From Caenimonas soli (GTDB lineage Bacteria > Pseudomonadota > Gammaproteobacteria > Burkholderiales > Burkholderiaceae_C): 64,000 nucleotides of DNA. Position 1 is the first letter of the stretch; each line of letters begins with the position of its first letter. A model generated the notes under the pieces. It did no database searches. It had not been told where the DNA came from and was given only the letters and a program-made list of their open reading frames with translations. The stretch is taken from positions 1 to 64,000 of the forward strand of contig NZ_JABJVV010000002.1 of the NCBI RefSeq assembly GCF_013155545.1, read 5' to 3'. The position numbers and the translations under genes were made by a program. Positions 10,501 to 16,407 of this stretch are shown in pieces.

Positions 10501-10961
10501 AACTCGGCGCGGTGTTGGTCAAGTGTGGATGCGTCGTACGCGTGGCCCCCGATGATGAGCGCGCCGTCAGAGCCGTGGCTCAGCACGTGGATAGCGTCCA
10601 GGTCGCGCGTGCCTTCCAGCCGCTGCGCCATCTGCGCAAAAGGGTCGCGCGCAGGGTCGAGCAGCACCACTTCGACGCCAGGGTGCGTATCGGCGACCAA
10701 AGCTTCCCAGCCGGTGATGCTGGTGTCGACGAAAACGATCTCGTGCCGGTTGACTGCGGGCGCGTCCACGGCCGGGGCTACCGCCGGCGCCGCCTCGACT
10801 GGCGGCAACGCTGGCGCCTCCGTCGCGTGTCCTGATCCGTCGCCGGGAAGCGCGGCCGCTTCAGCCGCCGCCACGGCCGCACCGTCGAACATGAGCCGCG
10901 GCTCGAGAGCCATCAGCTGCGGCTTGCGCCGCTGGATACCGCTGGTGCGATTCTTCTTCAT
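1..10961 (-). CDS. Giant LEPR/DUF4347 cadherin- and Ig-repeat adhesin (C-terminus off window)
   Basis: An open minus-strand frame runs from the ATG at 10961 to the window edge, at least 3,653 codons, with no stop in the parts I translated. The start has a GAGGCG ribosome site and lies 8 bases after the adaptor stop. Residues 19-29 read LEPRLMFDGAA, the LEPR motif seen near the N-terminus of large secreted repeat proteins. Residues about 73-230 match DUF4347 (IHVLSHGSDG at 124-133, LLYGCD at 168-173). About 240 residues of unassigned secreted-type sequence follow, then about 1,700 residues of Ig-like modules ending in TGTW/TGTS-type strands, then cadherin-like repeats. No classical signal peptide is visible, which fits export through the TolC/adaptor pair encoded just upstream. 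Likely a surface adhesin or biofilm protein; this role is inferred from architecture. The missing C-terminus could hold calcium-binding RTX repeats or a secretion signal. Confidence 0.93.
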   Translation of the reverse strand, partial: MKKNRTSGIQRRKPQLMALEPRLMFDGAAVAAAEAAALPGDGSGHATEAPALPPVEAAPAVAPAVDAPAVNRHEIVFVDTSITGWEALVADTHPGVEVVLLDPARDPFAQMAQRLEGTRDLDAIHVLSHGSDGALIIGGHAYDASTLDQHRAELATVGRALTSGGDILLYGCDIANGGSGAAFVGEIARLTQSDVAASTDTTGAANPWGGDWTLEATSGDVEASLFASPDSLADYSGKLSTVNLSGNTGWTAIMFGSAQDPHGDSQAGAADTDIIADLTHGSLYTAYDDGGTTTTADDYLVFRLRVDNPTSPTEFGGVAVIGMDADLDGRIDLFMTVDGRNNGQVVRLMDPGTGANISPSTTTTTPLPAGWLPNNGVYPMAASNYSVVAVGATTDPHWNGDTDLGNDGVGDAFVNFRIPIADLATVLAKPSPVGRDGTYGPRGATGISGFDKDTVVQYVSFTQTQSGPINGDLNGVGKNYDSNATFASLGAMTAPMSPSNPVSAGPAITVSEPISGGMLNDAEDNSVAISGTSTYLANRLLTLTVNDGISTVTGTTTTAGNGTWTVSGLDLSALNNGTLTVSATATDDAGNAILDLGSVSHDKTAPVVTIDQLATGTSGQPTISGTSDQPDGSMLTVTIDHDNNALTANLVYQVVVSGGLWTLNTGTVSPVSGTMPSSGLTSSAKITASATDAAGNSASTIALTRPTVNTVSSNLAAPIVSGTWTNIGGDTLTVSVSGATYTLSPSGNTWTLDLATATPASGTFTPLVPGNSYEVVATVTRASTSVSDTTSAEVTATNDPVVAIDITGGATDSGLDTTPVVTGTSSNAGGFVIVRLDPGDDGDLADAVTYSVTPGAGGSWSLDVGSASPISGSLPSGGLVGAIGITATDSTGAVSDTQVLTITTPTVSIGGITSAASTNTFAQVSNSGGGAAYLNMTEDDSVTISGTATSGFTVDIVVRDSNGNSVTASNVAVTGGNWSASGLNLSSLDNSTLTVTATLSGTSISATDSSVTHDKTALSIINTTQSPIRATSGATIKGVTDLPANTTLTVQIYTASDYSGSPVQTLSPVVQADGSWSAATTSNLSNNTTYYFRVSAPANTVDAAGNLVQKVDFSRQAQNSIGNSARSIDMKSVSGDNLVTVGDITSGLVLQGETNQTSSTVTVVVSQGGTTLYTKTATSGATYTAGTNNWSVTLTAAEVQAMANGQFQVSATVLDTGISLTDVELPTLDLDTPVLTITDDTAGTIATGPVTFTFTFTEALKAGTFTASDITVTNGTKGAFSGSGTTYTLVVTPTASASGTITATVAAGAATGDLTGRGNAAATTTQAFNTTTAAAAPTVTVDTSALATDSTPSITGTSSLAAGSPIVVEIDTDNDGDTDVAYSATMQSNGTWSVDLGSATPTLGALPAAGLDPSAKVTATATNAFGGSSSATGLNKPTVVSQLSSDNTPTVTGTWTQTGSDTLSVVVNGVTYSAANGNLTVTATGWSLTPASAMADASYSVNATVTRGASSVVDPTSSEIVIDTLATVTIGGGATTETTGDSTPVISGSSTGLPAGTVLTLSLDTDNNGASDLVYKTVVAADGSWSVNTATAVAFSGSFPATGLTGPAPITATATDPAGNTGTDVQTLTVDVTPPVIAITSNARTPDTTPVLGGTTDLAVGSTVTVVVDPDITSGATTHTYTAIVRAGGIWDVDTGNPTANGGTGPSVTYTSGNTLGVTASGADAVGNATSTTRNVEIGAAPTVAVTEPLDGAGGNGTLTAAEDDSVVIQGTATSVPDGSVVYVSITDGSTTISDTAVVTGGVWTLLPLNLSGMANGVLSVSATYVDGSGDSYGDTGTVLHDKSGVVSIDQISNDTGTVSDFITSDKTLSFSGTAAANATVTLTLTDSSAGTVFNISVVANSTGTWTYDFTGTTLSDGGYTLLAASGGSATQAIVIDSTAPLGPVTVTSQTTVDTTPTITGTATLGTGESLSVTVNGVTYTPGDGNLVHVGAAWTLTIPAADALQTAVGGAFNGVYNVSATVRDSAGNVLSDSTSGELTVRDTTAPVLDLDPSDGGTINRSVTSLNGAAVSLDDDADAATLVELSDKLGAVTVTVAGLANGTNERLVFGSTDLAANGSNGDQADVLVGGVRVNVSHAGGVFTIQRFDGANLTAAEARAIIGDVTYQNTAATPTGGNRTFTVVATDEAGNNSAAATTTVTVSVDTTAPSITGPSGATGATSAKSIDENGTAVHTFTANEAVTWSLAAGEDQGKFSINASTGALTFAAAPNYEGPTDGATTGSNTYIVQVRATDGAGNASIQTVTVTINNVDEVAPTITSGTTATAINENSGANQLVYTATATDAGDISAGITYSLGGADAAAFTINASGQVSLTGDPDHETKSSYSFTVVADDGVTTPAQQAVTLAINDLDEADPSITSGATATAIDENSGAGPVIYTATATDTDDISAGVTFSLAGTDAAAFTINAGTGAVTLTGNANHEVKSSYSFSVVATDGVGRTDTQVVTLAINDLDEADPTVTSGATATAIDENSGAGQVVYTATATDADDISTGVTFSLAGTDAAAFTINASTGAVTLTGNPNHEAKSSYSFTVVATDGVGRSDSQAVSLAVNDLDEADPTITSGATATAIDENSGAGQVVYTASATDTGDISAGVTFSLAGTDAAAFTINASTGAVTLTGNPDHEAKSSYSFSVVATDGVGRTDTQAVTLAINDLDEADPTITSGAAATAIDENSGAGQVIYTASATDTDDISAGVTFSLAGTDAVAFTINAGTGAVTLTGNPNHEAKSSYSFSVVATDGVGRTDSQAVTLAINDLDEADPTITSGGTATAIDENSGAGQVVYTASATDTDDVSDGLTFSLAGTDAAAFTINASTGAVTLTGNPNHEAKSDYSFTVVATDGGGRTDSQAVTLAINDLDEADPTITSGATATAIDENSGAGQVIYTVTATDTDDVSAGVTFSLAGTDAAAFTINAGNGAVTLTGNPNYEGKSSYSFSVVATDGVGRTDSQAVTLAISNVIDLDDDTTAPQITGPSGATGATSAKSVDENGTAVHTFTANESVTWSVVGGQDQAKFSIDAATGALSFQAAPDYESPTDGATSGANTYIVQLRAADASGNSSTQTVTVSINNVDEADPTITSGATATAIDENSGTGQVVYTATATDTDDVSAGVTFSLSGTDAAAFTINAGTGAVTLTGNPDHETKSSYSFSVVATDGVGRTDTQAVTLAINDLDEADPSITSGTTATTIDENSGGGQVIYTAIATDTDDISAGVTFSLAGTDAAAFNINASTGAVTLTGNPNHETKSSYSFSVVATDGVGRTDSQAVTLAINDLDEADPTITSAAAATAIDENSGAGQVIYTATATDTDDISTGVTFSLAGTDAAAFTISASTGAVTLTGNPNHETKSSYSFGVVATDGVGRTDSQAVTLAINDLDEADPTLTSGATATAINENSGAGQVVYTATATDTDDVSAGLTFSLSGADAAAFTIDGATGVVTLTGNPNHESKSSYSFTVVAADGVGRTDSQVVTLVINDLDEADPTITSGATSTAIDENSGTGQVVYSATATDTDDISAGVTFSLAGTDAAAFSIDASTGAVTLTGNPNHEAKSSYSFTVVATDGVGRTDSQAVTLAINDLDEADPTVTSGATATAIDENSG
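1584..1922 (-). repeat. Divergent cadherin-like module, copy 1
   Basis: This 339-base module interrupts the 303-bp array. It encodes about 113 residues with a DENGTAVHTF-type start, INASTGAL and VQVRATDGAGNAS, a longer relative of the 101-residue unit. A clearly related copy lies at 4038-4370, so module plus array appears to have been duplicated as a larger block. Confidence 0.85.
1923..4037 (-). repeat. Tandem 303-bp cadherin-like repeats, block B
   Basis: Seven units follow the same phase, with boundary words at 2223, 2526, 2829, 3132, 3435 and 3738. The unit at 3738-4037 is the most divergent (TTPAQQ replaces GRTDSQ) and is the oldest-looking member; the others are close to identical, which suggests recent expansion or gene conversion. 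Confidence 0.92.
4038..4370 (-). repeat. Divergent cadherin-like module, copy 2
   Basis: This second copy of the about 113-residue module closely matches the one at 1584-1922 along its length (NGTAVHTFTANEAVTWSLA-type strand, INASTGAL). It marks the junction between the Ig-like region and the cadherin-like array of the adhesin. Confidence 0.85.
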
Positions 10962-10969
10962 GGGGCGCC

Positions 10970-11782
10970 TCAATGGCCGGCCGGCGGCGCCATCGTCACG
11001 CGCCCGCTCATACCGGCGATCAGCTGGGGAAACTTGCCGTCGATGGCGGCCACGAGCTTGACGGATTGGCTCACCGGGTCCACGCGGGCGCCGATGCGCT
11101 GCACCTTGGCAGGAAACGACTTGCCAACTTCGTCGATGGCGACCTGGAACACGTGTCCGGGCTTCAACCATGCCAGCCAGCGTGACGGAACGATGAACTC
11201 GAGTTCGAGCACGCTGTCGTCGATGATTTCCAGCAACGCCTGGCCGGGCTGCACATACTGCTGCTCCCGCACCTTCTGCTCGGCAATGCGGCCGGCGAAC
11301 GGCGCGGCGATGGCGCACTTGCCGAGAACTGCAGCCGAACCACTGACCTCGGCGCGGTTCTTGATGACTTCGGCCTCCGACAGATCAACTTCCACCTTGC
11401 CGATGGAGTTGAGTTCGGCCAATCGCTTGTTGGCGGTCCAGGTCTTGTCGGCGCCGCTCAGCACGGCGCGGGCCTTGTCCAATTGCGCGTGCTGCAGGGC
11501 GCAATCGAACTGCACCAGCGTCTGGCCGGCGCGGAAGGCCCCGCCCTCTTGCACGGGGAGGCGATTGACCTTGGCGCCGATCTCCGCGGCCAATGTCGTG
11601 AACCGCCGGGGCGAGAGCTGTGCCCGGATTTCGCGCCGATCGTTATTGGGGGCCGGCGCGGCTTGGGCGGCGATGGGCGAGGCCATCACCGCGGCGGGCG
11701 CGCGCGGTCCATCGGCGGCGAAGGCGGCGGGCATCGCCAGAAGGCCGGACAACAGAAAAGCGTATCGGGGTACTGCGTGCAT
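10970..11782 (-). CDS. Short periplasmic adaptor (HlyD/RND membrane-fusion family)
   Basis: 270 residues. The ATG at 11782 is chosen because it opens a signal peptide (AFLLSGLLAMPAAFA, likely cleaved near residue 22) and has an AAGGCGAG site; the frame is open further upstream but lacks this. The mature protein has a lipoyl-like half (VNRLPVQEGGAFRAGQTLVQF), a short helical hairpin (ALQHAQLDKARAVL), the second lipoyl half (CAIAAPFAGRIAEQKV) and a beta-barrel part ending GMSGRVTM. It would bridge an inner-membrane exporter to the TolC-like protein encoded 16 bases upstream. It has a cleavable signal instead of the N-terminal membrane anchor of true HlyD, so it is closer to RND-type adaptors and is shorter than most (about 350 or more). 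The giant adhesin starts 8 bases downstream and is the probable cargo. Confidence 0.85.
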   Translation of the reverse strand: MHAVPRYAFLLSGLLAMPAAFAADGPRAPAAVMASPIAAQAAPAPNNDRREIRAQLSPRRFTTLAAEIGAKVNRLPVQEGGAFRAGQTLVQFDCALQHAQLDKARAVLSGADKTWTANKRLAELNSIGKVEVDLSEAEVIKNRAEVSGSAAVLGKCAIAAPFAGRIAEQKVREQQYVQPGQALLEIIDDSVLELEFIVPSRWLAWLKPGHVFQVAIDEVGKSFPAKVQRIGARVDPVSQSVKLVAAIDGKFPQLIAGMSGRVTMAPPAGH

Positions 11783-11798
11783 TTTTCGACTCGCCTTT

Positions 11799-13283
11799 TT
11801 AGGGCTCACCTTGGGTCTGCCGCAGAAACTCCGCCGCGACGAGTTTGAGTTCATCCAGCGAGCTCTCGCGCACGCTGGGCAGTGTGGGTTCCACGCCCAT
11901 CGTGGCCTGCAGCTTGCTCGCCGCGGCATGCAGCAATGCCAGCGCCTGGTAGCGCCGCAGCAGGCTCAGGATGGTGGTCGTGTTGCTGGAGACGCGATCG
12001 AGCTTGCTCTGTGTTTCGGCCCGTTCGCCCGCGCCGATGATGCGATTGATCCGCTCGTCCACCGTGTAGATGGCGTCGGCGCGCGTGAATTGCTGGTGGG
12101 CGCTTGCGTACTGCAGCCTTGCCACATGGACTTGCGCCAGCACCGCCATCTGCGTCGCCACACGGCGCTGGTCGGCGACCGCGACACCGGCATCCGCCAG
12201 GCGCTTCTGCGCCGGCGCCGACAACAGGTTCAGCAGGTTGAATGACAGCAGGGCGCCGGCCTCGTTCCACCGGTTGTGAACCAGGAAACGGTCGTCGTCA
12301 TGCTTCAAGTTCAAGTTGAACGACAGGTTGGGGAAAAGCCGCAGCAGCACTTTGTGGCTCTCGTCGCGGGCGATCTTGGCGCTGTAGAACTGTTCGCGCA
12401 GGTCCGCGTTGCGCAGAATCGCGGTCTCTTCCATTTCCGGCAAGGGCAGGTCCAGCAGGCGGCGATTGACGGATTCCCTGGGTTCGGCCACCTTCAGATC
12501 GAGCGCCAGCGGTGCATTGATCAGGTGGGCCAATTCAACGCGGGCGGTGGACAGGTCATGCTCGATCGCCTCGAGCAGCCGGACGTTTTCGAGCAGCTGG
12601 CGCTGGTAGCGCAGGCTGTCCAGCGGCGAGCGCACCCGCTCCGCCTCTGCCTTGCGTGCATCGACCAGGGCATCCTCGGCCAACTCGATGGCCTTGCGCA
12701 CATCGGCCCGCAGTTTCTGCGCCCCGGCGGTACGCCAGAAGGCGGTGCGCACGTCCTGAATCAACAGGTGCATGGCCTTGCGACGGCGCTCGGTGGCGAT
12801 CAGCACGCGGTCGGCGTTCTGCTTGGCGGTGTAGTAAGACAAGCCGAAGTCGAGCAAGCTCCAGGTCAGGCCCAGGTCCCCCACGGTGTGCTTCTTGTCG
12901 CTGGAGATCGAGGGGTTCGCCAGTGAGGGGGCGCCCGTGACCGAATCGATGGAGCGCGTGGTCAGGAATTCGCTGCGCTCGCTATAGCCGGCTGCGGCCA
13001 CCATGCGCGGAAGCATGTCGTACTTGCTGACGTCCAGCTGGTTGAGCGCCAGCGCCTCTTCCATCATGCGAGTGCGGCGCTCCAGGTTGTATTTGAGCGC
13101 CCGTGCGATCGCCTCTTCCAGGCTGACCGGCCCGCGGACCGGCTCGATATCGGCCAGAGCGGACTGCCTGTCCTCGCCCGCCTGCGTGGCGAGTTGCGAG
13201 CGGGTTACCTCTTGAGGTACCACGCTGGCGCAGCCCGAGACAAAAACGGCCACGCAAACACCAATTGAGCCCAAATTCCTCAT
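11799..13283 (-). CDS. TolC-family outer-membrane efflux lipoprotein
   Basis: 494 residues. The ATG at 13283 follows an AAAGAG site; a GTG two codons earlier is possible. A lipoprotein signal ends VSGC with the Cys at residue 18. The rest is long alpha-helical sequence in two related halves (for example SLEEAIARALKYNLE and ERAETQSKLDRVSSNTTTI), as in TolC/NodT proteins that form trimeric outer-membrane channels. It is first in an operon with the adaptor and the giant adhesin, so it probably provides the exit duct for that protein. No inner-membrane pump is encoded before the window ends, so it either lies beyond position 1 or elsewhere. Assignment to the family is firm; the substrate is inferred. 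Confidence 0.88.
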   Translation of the reverse strand: MRNLGSIGVCVAVFVSGCASVVPQEVTRSQLATQAGEDRQSALADIEPVRGPVSLEEAIARALKYNLERRTRMMEEALALNQLDVSKYDMLPRMVAAAGYSERSEFLTTRSIDSVTGAPSLANPSISSDKKHTVGDLGLTWSLLDFGLSYYTAKQNADRVLIATERRRKAMHLLIQDVRTAFWRTAGAQKLRADVRKAIELAEDALVDARKAEAERVRSPLDSLRYQRQLLENVRLLEAIEHDLSTARVELAHLINAPLALDLKVAEPRESVNRRLLDLPLPEMEETAILRNADLREQFYSAKIARDESHKVLLRLFPNLSFNLNLKHDDDRFLVHNRWNEAGALLSFNLLNLLSAPAQKRLADAGVAVADQRRVATQMAVLAQVHVARLQYASAHQQFTRADAIYTVDERINRIIGAGERAETQSKLDRVSSNTTTILSLLRRYQALALLHAAASKLQATMGVEPTLPSVRESSLDELKLVAAEFLRQTQGEP

Positions 13284-13307
13284 ACACACTCTTTTACAAC
13301 TATTTCT

Positions 13308-13338
13308 AGCTGAAATATAACAGCTTAAGGAATTTCAG
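13308..13338 (-). promoter_or_regulatory. Nested inverted repeats upstream of the adhesin-export operon
   Basis: The AT-rich 94-base gap before the TolC-like gene contains two overlapping dyads: AGCTG(13308-13312)/CAGCT(13321-13325) and CTGAAAT(13310-13316)/ATTTCAG(13332-13338). They lie 25-55 bases from the start codon, where a promoter and operator would be expected. No regulator family could be assigned. Confidence 0.4.
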
Positions 13339-13377
13339 TTAGGAAATTTTCGTAAAGAGCATGAAAGAGGGCGAGTA

Positions 13378-14301
13378 CTAAAGCAGTCCGGTGACCACCG
13401 TCGGGTATTTCAAAGCGAGCTTCAGTTCCCGCTTGAGCCGGCGGTTGTCCAGCCGCCGCGATTCCGACATGAAGCTCAGCAACATCAGCGGCAACTCGTC
13501 CTGGGCGGTGCTGCGCGGCACGCGGGGTGGGCGTGGCAAGCCATAAAGGTCGGCGGCCAGGTCGAAGTAGTCGCCCATCTTCAGTTCGGTGTCGTCACTG
13601 ACGTTGTAGATACGCTGCGGCTTGCCGCGCCACAGGGCTGCGACGACGGCGCGCGCCAGGTCGTCCGCATGGATATGGTTGGTATAGACGTCGTCGCTGG
13701 CCTCGAGCACGGCCGTCCCCTTTTGCAAGCGCTCGCGGGGCGTGCCGCCTTCGCGATCGGGCGCATAGATGCCGGGGATGCGCAGGATGCTGGCCTGCAC
13801 GTGCGCCGCACGGCCGTAATGGCGGATGGCCATCTCGGCATCGGCGCGGCGCTGGGCGCGGGGCGTGCGCGGGCGGGGCGGCCGGCTTTCGGCGACCTTC
13901 TCGCCGCCACAGTCGCCATACACGCCGCTGGTCGAGCCATACACCAGGGATGCAGGCGGGCTGCGCCGCCTCAGGGCCTGCAGCAGGGCGGCGGTGCGCA
14001 GATCGCGCCACCACTGCAGGTTGCCTTCGCCCGGCGGCGGCGCCAGGTGCACGATGCGCGTGGCCAGGCCGGCGAGCCGCGACAGCGTCGCCGGTTCATC
14101 GAGGTTTCCCAGCAGCGGCGTGATTCCGGCCGCCCGCAAGTGGCCCATCCGATCGGCCGATGAAGTCAGCGCCAGCAGCCGCACCCTGCCCTGCAGCCCG
14201 CGGGCCGCGCGCACGCCCACATCACCGCAACCGATGATCAGCACGCGCTCGCGGCGGAAGCGCGCGGGCAATGCGCCGAGGGGACTTTGGAATGAAGGCA
14301 A
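13378..14301 (-). CDS. NAD-dependent epimerase/dehydratase-like SDR protein
   Basis: 307 residues with an extended-SDR Rossmann start (VLIIGCGDVG, residues 20-29) and VYGSTSGVYGD in the position of the catalytic Ser/Tyr region. LRIPGIYAPDR and YNVSDD are also typical of nucleotide-sugar epimerase relatives of the YeeZ type. The substrate is unknown. The apparent start is a TTG at 14301; an internal GTG at 14244, directly before the Rossmann motif, is an alternative. It is divergent from the ferredoxin-reductase gene, with 43 bases between starts, and unrelated in function to the adhesin operon 88 bases downstream. Confidence 0.8.
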   Translation of the reverse strand: MPSFQSPLGALPARFRRERVLIIGCGDVGVRAARGLQGRVRLLALTSSADRMGHLRAAGITPLLGNLDEPATLSRLAGLATRIVHLAPPPGEGNLQWWRDLRTAALLQALRRRSPPASLVYGSTSGVYGDCGGEKVAESRPPRPRTPRAQRRADAEMAIRHYGRAAHVQASILRIPGIYAPDREGGTPRERLQKGTAVLEASDDVYTNHIHADDLARAVVAALWRGKPQRIYNVSDDTELKMGDYFDLAADLYGLPRPPRVPRSTAQDELPLMLLSFMSESRRLDNRRLKRELKLALKYPTVVTGLL

Positions 14302-14344
14302 AATCGTATGTTTGACAACAAAAGAGCCCGAGGATACTCAATAC

Positions 14345-15427
14345 ATGACCACCGCCCAGGCCCCAGCGGGTTCTTTCCAGGTTACGGTCCAGCCCAGCGG
14401 ACGCGCTTTCGGCGTCAATCCCGACGAAGCCATCCTGCCGGCCGCCATTCGCCAGGGCATCGGCATGCCCTATGGCTGCAAGGACGGCGCCTGCGGCTCA
14501 TGCAAATGCAAGAAGCTTGAAGGCATCGTGGTGCATGGCCCGCACCAGAGCAAAGCCCTGAGCGCCGAAGAAGAAGCGGCCGGTTACATCCTTACCTGCT
14601 GCGGCGTGCCGCAGACCGACGTGGTGATCGAGTCGCGCCAGGTCACCGACGAGAGCGCCTTCCCCATCAGGAAGATGCCCTCGCGCGTGATGTCGCTCGA
14701 AAAGAAATCGCCCGATGTGATGGTGGTCAAGCTGCAGCTTCCCGCCAACGACACCATGCGCTACCACGCGGGCCAGTACGTCGAGTTCATCCTGCGCGAC
14801 GGCGCACGGCGCAGCTACTCCATGGCCAACGCGCCCCACACCATGGTCAAGGCCGACGCCGCGGTGCCCGGCGCCCCCGCGATCGAACTGCACATCCGCC
14901 ACATGCCCGGCGGCAAGTTCACCGACCATGTGTTCACCGCAATGAAGGAAAAGGAAATCCTGCGGGTCGAGGGGCCGTACGGCAGCTTCTACCTGCGTGA
15001 GGATTCCGACAAGCCGATGGTGCTGCTGGCGTCTGGCACCGGCTTTGCGCCTATCAAAGCCGTCATGGAGCACATGCAGTTCAAGGGCATCACCCGCCCC
15101 ACCACCTTGTATTGGGGTGGCCGCCGCCCCGCCGACTTGTACCTGGACGACTGGGTGAAGCAAAAACTGGCCGAGATGCCCAACCTGAAGTACGTGCCGG
15201 TCATCTCCAATGCCTTGCCCGAGGACAACTGGACCGGCCGCACGGGCTTCGTCCACAAGGCGGTGCTGGAAGACTTTCCCGACCTGTCGGGCTACCAGGT
15301 CTACGCCTGCGGCGCCCCGATCGTGGTGGACTCGGCGCGCACCGAGTACAGCGCCATCGCGAACCTTCCACCCGACGAATTCCACGCCGACGCATTCACC
15401 ACCGAAGCCGATAAACACAAAGACTAG
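14345..15427 (+). CDS. 2Fe-2S ferredoxin/FAD/NAD(P) reductase (CDP-6-deoxy-glucoseen reductase-like)
   Basis: 360 residues. The N-terminal plant-type ferredoxin domain has cluster ligands Cys45, Cys50, Cys53 and Cys85. It is followed by an FNR-type FAD domain (RSYSMAN, residues 156-162) and an NAD(P) domain (LLASGTGFAPIKAV). This three-part order is that of oxygenase reductases and of proteins usually named CDP-6-deoxy-delta-3,4-glucoseen reductase. There is no sugar-biosynthesis or oxygenase partner nearby, so the electron acceptor is unknown and that name should be treated as a family label. The ATG at 14345 follows a GAGGA site and gives the normal N-terminus; the frame is open upstream but that part antiparallels the epimerase gene. 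Confidence 0.87.
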   Translation: MTTAQAPAGSFQVTVQPSGRAFGVNPDEAILPAAIRQGIGMPYGCKDGACGSCKCKKLEGIVVHGPHQSKALSAEEEAAGYILTCCGVPQTDVVIESRQVTDESAFPIRKMPSRVMSLEKKSPDVMVVKLQLPANDTMRYHAGQYVEFILRDGARRSYSMANAPHTMVKADAAVPGAPAIELHIRHMPGGKFTDHVFTAMKEKEILRVEGPYGSFYLREDSDKPMVLLASGTGFAPIKAVMEHMQFKGITRPTTLYWGGRRPADLYLDDWVKQKLAEMPNLKYVPVISNALPEDNWTGRTGFVHKAVLEDFPDLSGYQVYACGAPIVVDSARTEYSAIANLPPDEFHADAFTTEADKHKD

Positions 15428-15452
15428 CAAGCCCTCAACGAAAGGACTCACG

Positions 15453-15992
15453 ATGACGGAGAAGAGAATTCGCAACCTGGTGATTGCCACCGCGGCGGCG
15501 GCGGTGCTGGCAGCTTGCGGCGGAGGCGGCGGAAACCCCGGGGCCACGTCAGGGTCCGGGGGGACCACGACGACGACCACGACTACCGTTTCCGCGGCGT
15601 CGGCCGTGGACAAATACGTAGGCACCTGGCTGCTTTGCTTGTCCACCGGCGTTGGCTCCACATCCCAGACCCTGGTTTTCGCGAAGACGGGCGATGCGGC
15701 TCTGTCCTATACGTTCACGTTCCGCACCCACACTGCGTCTGGTTGTACCGGCACGGCGACGGTGATCGGCGAAGGCACGGGCACGGTGGCAGTCACCGGC
15801 ACCAAGCTCGTGGGAACCGAAATCGTCGACAAGTGGATCACCACCGAGAACGGCCAGACGCAAAAGATGCTTGCAGTGATCAGGAACAGCCGCCTCTTCT
15901 TCAGCATCGAGCGCGACCAGCCGGGCTTCACCGAAGATTCCGAAGGCTACCCCAACACGCTCGACGAGGGCAGTTCGCTCGCAAAACAGTGA
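15453..15992 (+). CDS. Small lipoprotein with Gly- and Thr-rich linker
   Basis: 179 residues, with an AAAGGA site before the ATG. A lipoprotein signal ends LAAC with Cys22 as acylation site, followed by five glycines and then an eight-threonine run, a typical flexible tether. The remaining about 130 residues (KYVGTWLLCL onward) resemble small beta-sandwich or lipocalin-like periplasmic domains but match no family I recognise. It follows the reductase by 25 bases and may be co-transcribed with it. Function unknown. Confidence 0.75.
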   Translation: MTEKRIRNLVIATAAAAVLAACGGGGGNPGATSGSGGTTTTTTTTVSAASAVDKYVGTWLLCLSTGVGSTSQTLVFAKTGDAALSYTFTFRTHTASGCTGTATVIGEGTGTVAVTGTKLVGTEIVDKWITTENGQTQKMLAVIRNSRLFFSIERDQPGFTEDSEGYPNTLDEGSSLAKQ

Positions 15993-16014
15993 TGCAGCGA
16001 CAGGCCTGTGTTCT

Positions 16015-16407
16015 TCATTTCTTCCCCGATCGCCCCGGCGACCGCGCTGTGGGCTTAGGGGTCCCGGCTTTCGACAATGCCGTAGCAGAGGCGGACAGTC
16101 GGTCAACAGCAGCCTTATACGCCGCGCTGTCCTCTCGCCGGTCCACCGCCAGCACCATCACAATGAGTTTGTCGTCTTCGACCTCGTAGACCAACCGCAC
16201 GCCCTGCTTGTTGAGCTTGATCTTGTAGCAGCTGGAAAGAGGCCCGTGCAGTTCGCCGCCTGGCACGTGAGGATTGTCAAGGCGCTTTGCCAGCAGCTTC
16301 TTCAGGTTTTGGCGGATAGAGCCGTCTAGGTCGCGCCACTCTTCGAGTGCGTCCGGCAGGAAGAAGAGCCGATATTTGTGTTTGGGAGCCTGCTTAGAGG
16401 TCGTCAA
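16015..16407 (-). CDS. RelE/ParE-superfamily toxin
   Basis: 130 residues. The N-terminal 90 residues show the RelE fold pattern: YRLFFLPDALEEWRDLDGSIRQ, then GPLSSCYKIKLNKQGVRLVY and MVLAVDRRED. These toxins cleave mRNA at the ribosome. The C-terminal 30 residues are a basic, Ser/Pro-rich tail not needed for the fold. The start codon lies 14 bases inside the antitoxin gene, the normal order for coupled translation. The pair is isolated between two unrelated genes, as toxin-antitoxin modules often are. Confidence 0.85.
   Translation of the reverse strand: MTTSKQAPKHKYRLFFLPDALEEWRDLDGSIRQNLKKLLAKRLDNPHVPGGELHGPLSSCYKIKLNKQGVRLVYEVEDDKLIVMVLAVDRREDSAAYKAAVDRLSASATALSKAGTPKPTARSPGRSGKK

Noticed and set aside
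13826..14344. N-terminal extension of the ferredoxin reductase
   Set aside because: It antiparallels the epimerase gene, is Arg/Ser-rich and unlike any family member; the ATG at 14345 has a ribosome site.
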